Assembly (NCBI GenBank): GCA_035570275.1
Contig: DATMNI010000014.1
Span: forward strand, 1-13,741
Length of the DNA stretch: 13,741 bases
Reading direction: 5' to 3'
From: DATMNI01 sp035570275
Lineage (GTDB): Bacteria; Acidobacteriota; Terriglobia; Bryobacterales; Bryobacteraceae
Part shown: one piece after another, positions 1 to 5,842 of the stretch
Layout: every line of letters begins with the position of its first letter
Position numbering within the stretch: the first letter of the stretch is position 1
Translations under genes and position numbers: made by a program
The notes under the pieces: model-generated
What the model saw: only the letters and a program-made list of their open reading frames with translations
What the model was told of the DNA's origin: nothing
The model's database searches: none

Positions 1-104
1 GGATGTTCTGGAGGGTCCGCGCCGCCAACGCCATCATTGCCCTGCGTTGCTGCCGCTTCAATGGGAGGTTCGAGGATTACTGGGAGCAGCATCGGGCCGC
101 CTGA
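1..104 (+). CDS. ISKra4-family-like transposase, C-terminal end (partial)
   Basis: Reading from base 3, an open frame runs to a TGA at 102-104 and ends in FWRVRAANAIIALRCC followed by FNGRFEDYWEQ. Recalled C-termini of ISKra4-family transposases have the same pattern: a Trp-rich start, ANAI-LR, a Cys pair, then NGRFEDYW. The rest of the gene lies left of the window, so I cannot tell whether the transposase is intact. The fragment is too short for standard ORF calling. The family call rests on pattern recognition of about 33 residues. Confidence 0.7.
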   Translation, partial: MFWRVRAANAIIALRCCRFNGRFEDYWEQHRAA

Positions 105-140
105 TCACCCCTTGCTTCTCACTTTTAAGTCGCACACCCC
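1..140 (+). mobile_element. Right end of an ISKra4-like insertion sequence (boundary tentative)
   Basis: After the transposase stop at 104 there are about 35 bp, including an AT-containing stretch (CACTTTTAAGTCGCACACC, 120-138), before the sequence turns into hairpin-rich DNA. IS terminal repeats normally sit this close behind the transposase stop, so the element probably ends near 138-140. The left end is outside the window, so neither the inverted repeat nor a target duplication can be confirmed. The boundary is inference. Confidence 0.4.
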
Positions 141-149
141 CGTCCGGCC

Positions 150-168
150 GTCCGGCTCGCAGCCGGAC
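150..168. repeat. Perfect 8-bp stem hairpin
   Basis: GTCCGGCT (150-157) and AGCCGGAC (161-168) form a perfect stem with a 3-nt loop. Just upstream, CGTCCGGC occurs twice in tandem (141-148, 149-156), so two registers can pair with the right arm. There is no T-run, so it is a poor intrinsic terminator. It lies between the IS end and the 3' end of the toxin-antitoxin operon and could be an REP-like element or an mRNA 3'-end stabiliser. Its function is unknown. Confidence 0.45.
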
Positions 169-185
169 AGCCACGGTGGTAGCGC

Positions 186-305
186 TTACACTACGTCCAT
201 CCTACGTTTAAGCTCGGCACGCTGGATCGTTCGGGCCACGTCCTTCGGGCAGCAGACCGCCACCGGACCTTCGGCGGCACGGCGGATCGAGTTCAGAGCG
301 AACAT
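186..305 (-). CDS. Possible 39-aa ORF, in frame with and downstream of the PIN toxin
   Basis: An ATG (303-305, minus) opens a 39-codon frame beginning MFALNSIRRAAEG and ending ELKRRMDVV before TAA (186-188). It starts 6 nt after the TAG of the PIN toxin and lies in the same frame, so readthrough of that TAG would add it to the toxin. Codon third positions are mostly G or C, as in neighbouring genes. I recognise no family. It could be a small third gene of the operon, a degraded tail or chance. Confidence 0.25.
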   Translation of the reverse strand: MFALNSIRRAAEGPVAVCCPKDVARTIQRAELKRRMDVV

Positions 306-311
306 CGAGTT

Positions 312-701
312 CTAACCGCGAAGCAATTGGGGAATGCGCCGGAAGTGCCGGTCCCGCGTGATCAGGAGCAGGTCGTGCTCTAACATCTGAGCGGCGATCC
401 AAAGGTCGTTGTCGGGAATTGGCGTGCCCGCGCGTTTGAGCTGAACAAACAAGCGCGCGTAGTGCTCCGCCGTTTCCCGGCTTGGGAGCAAAACCGCGAC
501 AGTCGTTTTGCCGAGTAGCCGCTGCAGCAGGATTTCGTTGCGTTGCCGCTGAGTGCCTCCGTAGAAACCAGCCTTGATCTCCGCCAGAACCACCAGCGGA
601 ATCCAGACTTCGTCGCAGGTTCCCAGAAGTTCCGCCAGCGCGGCATCGCCCGTCAACAGATCCATCAGCCGGTTGGTGTCGAGAGCGGCTCTCACTTCCA
701 C
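312..701 (-). CDS. vapC: PIN-domain ribonuclease toxin (VapC-type)
   Basis: This 129-aa protein is a probable type II toxin of the PIN ribonuclease family, which cleaves RNA with Mg2+ when not bound by its antitoxin. The four acidic positions of the PIN active site are visible: D8 in ALDTN, E41 in VLAEI, D99 in PDNDLWIAA and D117 in TRDRHF. The length is normal for VapC. The start is GTG at 699-701, inside the end of the antitoxin gene (10-nt overlap), which implies translational coupling. The upstream partner carries a ribbon-helix-helix domain, as expected for VapBC. The RNA target cannot be read from sequence. A tiny in-frame ORF follows its TAG stop. Confidence 0.92.
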   Translation of the reverse strand: MEVRAALDTNRLMDLLTGDAALAELLGTCDEVWIPLVVLAEIKAGFYGGTQRQRNEILLQRLLGKTTVAVLLPSRETAEHYARLFVQLKRAGTPIPDNDLWIAAQMLEHDLLLITRDRHFRRIPQLLRG

Positions 702-946
702 TTGCCTGGATCGATCCGCCGCTGTGCCGCCAGAGTCTCATCGAAAGCGGGGTCGGGGGTCCACTTACCAACGAGGTCCGAGAAATCGGCTTTCTGTTTG
801 TGCCCTGTTATTGCCACCGCGAGCTCGTCCAGAATCACCTGGTTGAGGCTTTGCTTACGCTGCCCAGCTTTCTGGCGAAGCGCCCGGTCCACTTCATGGG
901 GGACTCCGCGGAGCGTGTACTGAATCGACCGCGCCTGCTTCTTCAT
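692..946 (-). CDS. vapB: Ribbon-helix-helix antitoxin (VapB-type)
   Basis: This 84-aa antitoxin is the probable partner of the overlapping PIN toxin. Residues about 6-45 (SIQYTLRGVPHEVDRALRQK, then SLNQVILDEL) fit a ribbon-helix-helix DNA-binding fold: a short strand followed by two helices. The acidic/aromatic tail (FSDLVGKWTPDPAFDETLAA) fits the toxin-neutralising arm that occupies the PIN cleft in VapBC complexes. Antitoxins of this type usually dimerise and repress their own operon. An 8-bp inverted repeat lies directly over the start codon and the probable -10 box, a suitable operator. It is first in the operon and overlaps vapC by 10 nt. Confidence 0.9.
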   Translation of the reverse strand: MKKQARSIQYTLRGVPHEVDRALRQKAGQRKQSLNQVILDELAVAITGHKQKADFSDLVGKWTPDPAFDETLAAQRRIDPGKWK

Positions 947-974
947 GCCTGCATGATAGCACGGCGTGCAGGCA
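946..974 (-). promoter_or_regulatory. Probable vapBC promoter and operator palindrome
   Basis: TGCCTGCA (946-953) and TGCAGGCA (967-974) form a perfect 8-bp inverted repeat with a 13-bp spacer. On the minus strand TATCAT (953-958, 5/6 match to TATAAT) lies within it, 6 nt before the antitoxin ATG. There is no Shine-Dalgarno and no clear -35. I infer a leaderless transcript repressed by the VapBC complex bound to the palindrome. Confidence 0.5.
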
Positions 975-1001
975 ACATGGCTGGGATGGTGAGGCGGCTA
1001 C

Positions 1002-1143
1002 GTGGGGCAGGTTGGTAGGGGCACCCTCTGGGTCCGGCGGATTGGCAATCCGCCTGCCGGATGTCACTGGCGAGGCCCCCAACGCGGGCTGGCCCGCTAC
1101 CCACCGCGGACTAACAATCCGTCGCAGATTGCCAACCTGCCAC
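1002..1143. repeat. 142-bp element made of nested inverted repeats (possible MITE/REP-like repeat)
   Basis: The outer arms are GTGGGGCAGGTTGG (1002-1015) and CCAACCTGCCAC (1132-1143), complementary apart from a 2-nt bulge. Inside are GGCGGATTGGCAATCCGCC (1036-1054; 9-bp arms, 1-nt centre), GCGGGC-TG-GCCCGC (1084-1097) and the imperfect palindrome CAATC...GATTG (1114-1131). No convincing ORF is present. Terminal inverted repeats plus internal hairpins suggest a non-autonomous mobile or interspersed repeat. No flanking duplication was identified. It fills most of the 249-bp gap between the vapB and NUP-family genes. Confidence 0.45.
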
Positions 1144-1183
1144 AGCAAGGGTTTTGCGCCCACCCCCACCACCCCGGCCGGGC

Positions 1184-1189
1184 TACCAT
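1184..1189 (+). promoter_or_regulatory. Candidate -10 box of the NUP-family gene
   Basis: TACCAT lies 6 nt before the chosen ATG at 1196, in the context GGCTACCATACGGGA, with no Shine-Dalgarno between. It matches the -10-to-start spacing seen at several other genes in the window. No clear -35 is visible. Confidence 0.35.
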
Positions 1190-1195
1190 ACGGGA

Positions 1196-2233
1196 ATGCG
1201 ATGCATGGCTTTACTCCTGGTGGCGGTTGCTATGGCGGTGGCGGCCGAGCCGCCCATCCCGGTGAAAGTGGTGGTGGTCACCATGTTCGAGCGCGGCGCC
1301 GATACCGGCGACGAGCCGGGCGAGTTCCAATTCTGGGTGGAACGCGACCACCTCGACCGTGTCATTCCATTTCCGCAGGGCTACCACAACCTGCGGATGA
1401 ATAAGGACGGGGTGCTGGGCGTGCTCACCGGTGTCGGCAATTCCAAGTCCGCCGCCAGCATCATGGCGCTGGGGCTGGACCCCCGCTTCGACTTGCGAAA
1501 AGCCTATTGGTTGGTGGCCGGGATCGCCGGTGTCGATCCCGCGGATGCATCCCTCGGATCGGCTGCCTGGGCCGAATGGGTAGTGGAGGGCGACCTCGGT
1601 CACGAGATCGACGCGCGAGAGATCCCGGCCGGCTGGAAGACGGGCTATGTGCCGCTGCGCAAGTCGGTGCCCTACGAACAACCGCGGACGGCGACGGATG
1701 GCGAGACCTATCACTTGAACGCCGCCCTGTCGGACTGGGCCTTCCACCTCACTCGCAACGTGCCGCTGATGGACACCGAAGCCATGCGGCAGGAGCGCAA
1801 GCAGTTTCCCAACCCCAACGCCCAGCGGTCGCCTTTCGTGCTCAAGGGCGACACGCTCTCGTCGTCCACTTTCTGGCACGGAAGGCTGCTCAGTCAGTGG
1901 GCCAACGACTGGGTCAGCTACCTGACCGATGGCAAAGCTAACTATGTAACCACAGCCATGGAGGACACCGGAACCTTGCAGTCCCTGACCTTTCTGGCCA
2001 GGGCCGGACGCGTGGATGTCAACCGCGTGATGGTGTTGCGCACCGCCAGCGATTTCGATCAACAGCGGCCTGGACAGACGGCGGCAGAGAGCCTGGCGCA
2101 GAACAAGATTGGGAAATACACCGGGTTCCTGCCGGCTCTTGAAGCCGCGTGGCGCGTGGGGAATACGGTGGTGACGGAACTGGTCAAGAACTGGGGGCTG
2201 TATCGCGAACGGATTCCGGGATCGAAGCCCTGA
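1196..2233 (+). CDS. Purine nucleoside permease (NUP) family protein, secreted
   Basis: This 345-aa protein belongs to the NUP family, first named for fungal purine nucleoside permeases. It resembles a nucleoside-phosphorylase-like enzyme more than a channel: there is one N-terminal hydrophobic segment (residues 4-17, probable signal peptide ending AVAA) and no transmembrane series. Family-like blocks are TMFERGADTGDEPGEFQFW (about 29-47), GVLTGVGNSKSAA (about 75-87), AGIAGVDPADASLG (about 108-121) and TTAMEDTGTLQSL. I chose ATG 1196 because the open frame further upstream (to 1154) is a Pro/Arg-rich non-coding-like stretch, and the hydrophobic signal starts here. A second ATG lies 9 nt downstream. 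Its likely role is extracytoplasmic nucleoside binding, uptake or cleavage, but the reaction is not established. It ends inside a 15-bp tandem duplication. Confidence 0.87.
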   Translation: MRCMALLLVAVAMAVAAEPPIPVKVVVVTMFERGADTGDEPGEFQFWVERDHLDRVIPFPQGYHNLRMNKDGVLGVLTGVGNSKSAASIMALGLDPRFDLRKAYWLVAGIAGVDPADASLGSAAWAEWVVEGDLGHEIDAREIPAGWKTGYVPLRKSVPYEQPRTATDGETYHLNAALSDWAFHLTRNVPLMDTEAMRQERKQFPNPNAQRSPFVLKGDTLSSSTFWHGRLLSQWANDWVSYLTDGKANYVTTAMEDTGTLQSLTFLARAGRVDVNRVMVLRTASDFDQQRPGQTAAESLAQNKIGKYTGFLPALEAAWRVGNTVVTELVKNWGLYRERIPGSKP

Positions 2234-2257
2234 TGTATGATGCCCTGATGTATGATG
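2228..2257 (+). repeat. Perfect 15-bp tandem duplication
   Basis: CCCTGATGTATGATG occurs twice head to tail (2228-2242 and 2243-2257). The first copy carries the TGA stop of the NUP-family gene (2231-2233). Each copy holds a TATGAT hexamer (5/6 match to a -10 box), at 2236-2241 and 2251-2256. The second ends 9 nt before the ATG of the 82-aa protein and may drive the small protein-HNH-FRG unit. Confidence 0.7.
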
Positions 2258-2265
2258 AGGTCAGG

Positions 2266-2514
2266 ATGAGCACCGCCACTCCTGCGTATTTTGAGATCAT
2301 CGACTTCATCGCCGCCGGCACCACACCGGAGGCGGTGGTTCATTTCAGGCCTTCGCCTGAAGCGCAGCGGAGACTCGCCGAGTTGATCGAACGCGAGAAA
2401 GAGAGCGCTCTATCGCCGGAAGAAAAGGCGGAGCTCGACCACTTCATGGAGTTGGAGCACATCCTGAGAATGGCCAAGGCGAGAGCTCGCCAAATCCTTT
2501 CTTGTGGCCAGTGA
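2266..2514 (+). CDS. Conserved-looking 82-aa protein, partner of the HNH endonuclease
   Basis: This small, charged, probably all-helical cytoplasmic protein has no signal or membrane segment. Two parts are visible: YFEIIDFIAAGTTPEAVVHF with PSPEAQRRLAEL (about 8-40), then LSPEEKAELDHFMELEHI with LRMAKARARQ (about 49-77). I recall similar short proteins encoded directly before HNH endonucleases in other bacteria, but I know no assigned function. The start at 2266 is preferred because GAGG (2257-2260) precedes it and the protein-like sequence begins here. The in-frame ATG at 2248 lies in the tandem duplication. Its last 11 nt overlap the GTG start of the HNH gene, so the two are probably co-translated. 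It could be a regulator, an inhibitor or a specificity subunit. Confidence 0.75.
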   Translation: MSTATPAYFEIIDFIAAGTTPEAVVHFRPSPEAQRRLAELIEREKESALSPEEKAELDHFMELEHILRMAKARARQILSCGQ

Positions 2515-2920
2515 CATTAGCGACAGACTTCGCACCGAGGTAGCCCAACGCGCCGGTCGTAGTTGCGAATACTGCCTCATCTCTGAAGACGATGCTGGCT
2601 TCCCACACCAGGTCGACCATATAGTCAGCCGTAAGCATGGCGGGCTTTCCACTCCGCAGAACCTCGCCTACGCCTGCGTGGAGTGCAACCGGCACAAAGG
2701 AAGCGATGTCGCTTCAATCGATCCACATACTGGAGAGGCTGTTCCTTTATTTCATCCGCGACGCGATCGATGGGCCGATCATTTCCGCCTGAACGGAGAG
2801 CGCATCGAGCCAGGTTCTGCAGTGGGCGCTGTGACGCTGCAAGTGCTGCGGTTGAATACAGCCGAGAGATTGGCAGAGCGACGGTTACTGCAGAGCTTGG
2901 GGGTTTATCCGCCCAATTGA
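2504..2920 (+). CDS. HNH endonuclease
   Basis: This 138-aa protein is a compact HNH (beta-beta-alpha-metal) nuclease expected to cut DNA. It has two zinc-binding pairs, C21-E-Y-C24 and C58-V-E-C61, framing the catalytic DH at 38-39 (QVDHIVSRKHGG), N53 (PQNLAYAC) and N62 with H64 (CNRHKGS). The C-terminal part contains FHPRRDRWADHF (about 83-94), a segment common in small standalone HNH proteins. The start is GTG at 2504, set by overlap with the preceding gene, so translational coupling is likely. The context (small partner upstream, FRG protein 24 nt downstream) suggests a role with them. All catalytic positions look intact. Target specificity is unknown. Confidence 0.9.
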   Translation: MASDISDRLRTEVAQRAGRSCEYCLISEDDAGFPHQVDHIVSRKHGGLSTPQNLAYACVECNRHKGSDVASIDPHTGEAVPLFHPRRDRWADHFRLNGERIEPGSAVGAVTLQVLRLNTAERLAERRLLQSLGVYPPN

Positions 2921-2944
2921 ACCAGCATACTGTAGGAGATTCAG

Positions 2945-3748
2945 ATGACGGAGATTGACGTAGCAAGCTGGGAGGCGTTTGAAGAGAAGCGCAAAGAAAT
3001 CCGCCAGGCCGAAGTCTCGGCAGGGCGGGATGAGGACTTCCTTTTCCGCGGCCTGAGCGACTCGACTCTGCCGCTCGCCACGACACTGGAACGAGCCGGG
3101 CAAGAGGGCATCCGAATTAGCGAGTATTACCGATTTATCTGCCGCATTAAGCCCCAGATTGAGACTTATACTGGAAGAACGTGGGAGATCGCGCCGTATC
3201 CGGAAGTTGAAAAGTTATTGCGGGATCATGACACCTGGACGCTCAGCATATTTCCAGGATTAGTAGCGTACAGCTACATGGTGCATCTTCGGCATCACGG
3301 GTTTCCGTCGCCTCTTCTCGATTGGACTCGCTCGCCCTACATCGCCGCCTATTTCGCGTTCCGGTCTCCCATCGAATCCGCGCAGGGTAAGGTCTCGATC
3401 TGCGTGTTCTCGGAACAGCCAGAACGATACAAGAGCGGTACCACCGGACGACTTCAGATTCGCCGGATTGGGCCGTTTGTTACCACACATCGAAGGCACT
3501 ATCTGCAACAAAGCGATTACACGATGTGTGCGTTATTTGGCAGTGAGTGGTGTTTTGGCAAACACGAAGACGTATTCGCCCTTGGAGACCCTCACCAGGA
3601 CGTTCTTTGGAGGTTCAACATCCCGTGGACGGAGCGCCGGAAGGTGCTGAAATTCCTGGACTCCTACAACTTGAACGCGTTCACCTTGTTTGATTCCGAG
3701 GAAAGCATGATGGAGACGCTGGCGCTACGAGAACTGGACTTCCGTTAG
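2945..3748 (+). CDS. FRG-domain-containing protein
   Basis: This 267-aa cytoplasmic protein carries an FRG domain, named for its N-terminal F/Y-R-G motif. Here the motif is FLFRGLSD (F34-R35-G36). A second hallmark follows at about 116-139: RHHGFPSPLLDWTRSP and then YIAAYFAF. The C-terminal block NAFTLFDSEESMMETLA also fits the family. The biochemical activity of FRG proteins is not established, as far as I know. They occur in phages and in accessory or defence-like regions. AGGAG at 2934-2938 sits 6 nt before the ATG, a clearer ribosome binding site than most genes here have. Base composition and codons look more mixed and less GC-rich than in the AddB/AddA genes, consistent with acquisition. 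It is the last gene of the unit with the 82-aa protein and HNH genes and stops 2 nt from the convergent GH127 gene. Confidence 0.85.
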   Translation: MTEIDVASWEAFEEKRKEIRQAEVSAGRDEDFLFRGLSDSTLPLATTLERAGQEGIRISEYYRFICRIKPQIETYTGRTWEIAPYPEVEKLLRDHDTWTLSIFPGLVAYSYMVHLRHHGFPSPLLDWTRSPYIAAYFAFRSPIESAQGKVSICVFSEQPERYKSGTTGRLQIRRIGPFVTTHRRHYLQQSDYTMCALFGSEWCFGKHEDVFALGDPHQDVLWRFNIPWTERRKVLKFLDSYNLNAFTLFDSEESMMETLALRELDFR

Positions 3749-3750
3749 CT

Positions 3751-5778
3751 TTACGAGACCTGCCAATAGACCGAATACCGCCTGTCGAAGATGCTGTTGA
3801 GCGGCGTCAGCGTCACGTCCGTCGGCTGCCCGGAGGTGTGGAACGTCAATGCCTTGTCGCCCGGTTTGATCCATGATGATGCGTCGGCGCCGGCAGCCTT
3901 GAACACCGGCACCTGGATGGGCATCCGCTGCAGACGCGGCGCGTTGGGGCCGACGATCGACTCCGGAGTCAGGCCTGAAGCGCCCAGATCGCCCGCCAGC
4001 ACCACGGGGCCGTACATCACCGCTTGCACCGTCGGGTCATCCGGCATAGCTTCGATGCGCAGTTGCATCGGAAGCGCCATTTCGATCTTGTCGCCGGCCT
4101 TCCAGACTCGGGAGAGCGTGAGGTAGCTGCCGGGGCTGGCCGAAGCGTCGAGCACCTTGCCGTTCACCTTCACCGTGGGCGCCGATGGCAGCCATGAGGG
4201 CACGCGCAGCCGCATCGCCATCCGCACGGGCTTGGCCGCGGTCACCGTCAACATGGTGCCCTGCTGCTCCGGGAACCTGGTGTCCTGCCGCAAGCGGAAG
4301 CCTTTCTCGGCCCAGTCCAGTTCCGACCCAATGAACTGGTTCACGTACAGGCCTTCGCTGTCGCGCCAATAAATGCTGTCCTGCAGTTTGGAAAATTCTT
4401 CCACGCCGGTACCGGTGCAGCACCAGAAAGATTTGTCGTCGGTGTTAAACGTCTTCCACGCGCCGGGCGTCAGCGAAAGATAATACTGGGTGGCGCCGGT
4501 CTTCGGATAGATGGTGCCGAGCCGGTGATTGATCATGGTGCGCTCGTAGTAATCGAAGTAGCGGGGGTCGGCGGTCCATCCGTACAGGTGGCGCGTGAGC
4601 TTCATCATGTTGTACGCGCAGCAGCATTCGGCGGTGGCTGAACTGCGCTTCAACTCGGCGGCAAGCTGGCGCGGTTGGGTGAGCCAGCCTTCGCCGTTGC
4701 TGGTGCCGCCGGTCACGTAGGTGCGGGCGCTGGTCACTTCCCACCAGAAGTAGTCGGCCACATCGTGGAAGCGCATGTCGCCCGAGATTTCGTAACGGCG
4801 CGCGCCGCCGATCACTTGCGGGATGTGCGTATTGACGTGCAGGCCGCGCAGTTCGTCGCGGCGCGAGGCCAGCGGGTTGAAGAAGCGCTTCTTGGTGAAG
4901 CGGTCGCCCGCCTTGGCCCAGCGGTCCTCCCCGGTCACGGCAGCCAGGTTGTATAACACCTCGTTCATGCCGCCGTATTCGGTGTTGAGGATGTCCTGCA
5001 TGTGCTCTTCGGATTTCGAAGCCGACCACGTATCGGCCCAGTTGGACATGCCTTCGAGCACCTGGAGAGCCTGCTTGTTGCCGGCGAGCTGATACATATC
5101 GAACATGCCGGCCATGATTTTGTGGATGGTGTAGAACGGCGCCCAAACGTTCTTGCGGGCATCCAGGCGGTCAAACCACTCGATCGGAAACGCGCTCAGG
5201 TAACCGCCCGCGCCCAGTTTGTCCTGCGCCTTGGCGAGGTCGGCCACCATGGCATCGCCTTTGGCCTTGGCCTGCTTGTCGCCCGTCCCGGCCCACAGTT
5301 GCGCGGACGCCGAAAGGAAGTGGCCGGTGAAATGGCCGCGCAATTCGCCGGCGCGCCCTGGCGTGTCCTGCTCCCACCCGCCGAATGGTGGAGCCGAGGA
5401 AGGCAGCCCGGCATTCAGCAGAAAATTGCGGACCAGCCGTTCTTCGGGCAGGCGCTGCATGTAGCCGGTGTTCCATTCCTCGGCGTCTTTATACGGGCCG
5501 GCGAGGAGGCGCACCTGCGTCATCGGGAACGGCTCCACCTTGTCGGCCACTGGGTTGCGCGCGAATTCGATGGGCGCCTGGAACGGCGGCACTTCCGGCA
5601 CGGTTCCCTGGCGCTGCTGCTGGGCTTGTTGGACGGAGGTGTTGGGATTGGGCGCAGCGGCCGGAGTGGGGTTCTGCGGCTGGGCGTTCTGCTGTGCAAG
5701 TAACGCGGGTGCGGCAGCCGTGGATGCGGCCAGTGCGGCGGCGAAGTTGCGGCGGCTCAGATGGCGCGGCTGGGCCAT
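3751..5778 (-). CDS. GH127/GH146-like beta-L-arabinofuranosidase (DUF1680), Tat-exported
   Basis: This 675-aa protein matches the DUF1680 family, whose characterised members (GH127, GH146) release beta-L-arabinofuranose from plant arabinans and glycoproteins. A twin-arginine signal is visible (SRRNFAAALAA, 8-18, then ALLAQQ), followed by a Gln/Pro/Ala-rich linker to about residue 66, so it acts outside the cytoplasm. The (alpha/alpha)6 barrel contains WAPFYTIHKIMAGM (212-225) and EYGGMNEVL (267-275). By analogy with GH127, the zinc-thiolate site is E384 with C386 in AECCCAYNM plus C453-C454 in FWCCTGTG, with C453 the likely nucleophile. E363 in TSNGEGW is the likely acid/base. The C-terminal beta domain includes MRLRVPSW and YGPVVLAGDL. 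AGGAGG lies 10 nt before ATG. Exact substrate is inference. Confidence 0.88.
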   Translation of the reverse strand: MAQPRHLSRRNFAAALAASTAAAPALLAQQNAQPQNPTPAAAPNPNTSVQQAQQQRQGTVPEVPPFQAPIEFARNPVADKVEPFPMTQVRLLAGPYKDAEEWNTGYMQRLPEERLVRNFLLNAGLPSSAPPFGGWEQDTPGRAGELRGHFTGHFLSASAQLWAGTGDKQAKAKGDAMVADLAKAQDKLGAGGYLSAFPIEWFDRLDARKNVWAPFYTIHKIMAGMFDMYQLAGNKQALQVLEGMSNWADTWSASKSEEHMQDILNTEYGGMNEVLYNLAAVTGEDRWAKAGDRFTKKRFFNPLASRRDELRGLHVNTHIPQVIGGARRYEISGDMRFHDVADYFWWEVTSARTYVTGGTSNGEGWLTQPRQLAAELKRSSATAECCCAYNMMKLTRHLYGWTADPRYFDYYERTMINHRLGTIYPKTGATQYYLSLTPGAWKTFNTDDKSFWCCTGTGVEEFSKLQDSIYWRDSEGLYVNQFIGSELDWAEKGFRLRQDTRFPEQQGTMLTVTAAKPVRMAMRLRVPSWLPSAPTVKVNGKVLDASASPGSYLTLSRVWKAGDKIEMALPMQLRIEAMPDDPTVQAVMYGPVVLAGDLGASGLTPESIVGPNAPRLQRMPIQVPVFKAAGADASSWIKPGDKALTFHTSGQPTDVTLTPLNSIFDRRYSVYWQVS

Positions 5779-5788
5779 GTGGGTGGTT

Positions 5789-5814
5789 CCTCCTCTGGAA
5801 TCGCTTACATTATG
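5789..5814 (-). promoter_or_regulatory. Ribosome binding site and candidate -10 of the GH127 gene
   Basis: AGGAGG (5789-5794, minus) lies 10 nt upstream of the ATG, and CATAAT (5809-5814, minus; 5/6 match to TATAAT) lies 30 nt upstream. Unlike several other genes here, this one therefore has a leader with a strong Shine-Dalgarno. A convincing -35 was not found. Confidence 0.45.
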
Positions 5815-5842
5815 ACACTGTTGGGAAGGTTTGGGTGCCGCT

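Noticed and set aside
208..771. 187-aa minus-strand ORF across the toxin-antitoxin genes
   Set aside because: It overlaps both VapB and VapC in another frame, has Arg/Pro/Ser-rich shadow composition and lacks any recognisable motif.
1036..1054. Perfect 9-bp palindrome considered as an intrinsic terminator of an upstream gene
   Set aside because: No gene on the plus strand ends before it, there is no T-run, and it is one of several palindromes of a larger repeat.
1211..2062. 283-aa minus-strand ORF opposite the NUP-family gene
   Set aside because: It is the antisense shadow of a gene with clear family blocks; the sequence is His/Gly/Arg-rich without domains.
5002..5703. 233-aa plus-strand ORF opposite the GH127 gene
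   Set aside because: High-GC antisense frames stay open by chance. The GH127 frame has catalytic motifs and a ribosome binding site; this one has neither.
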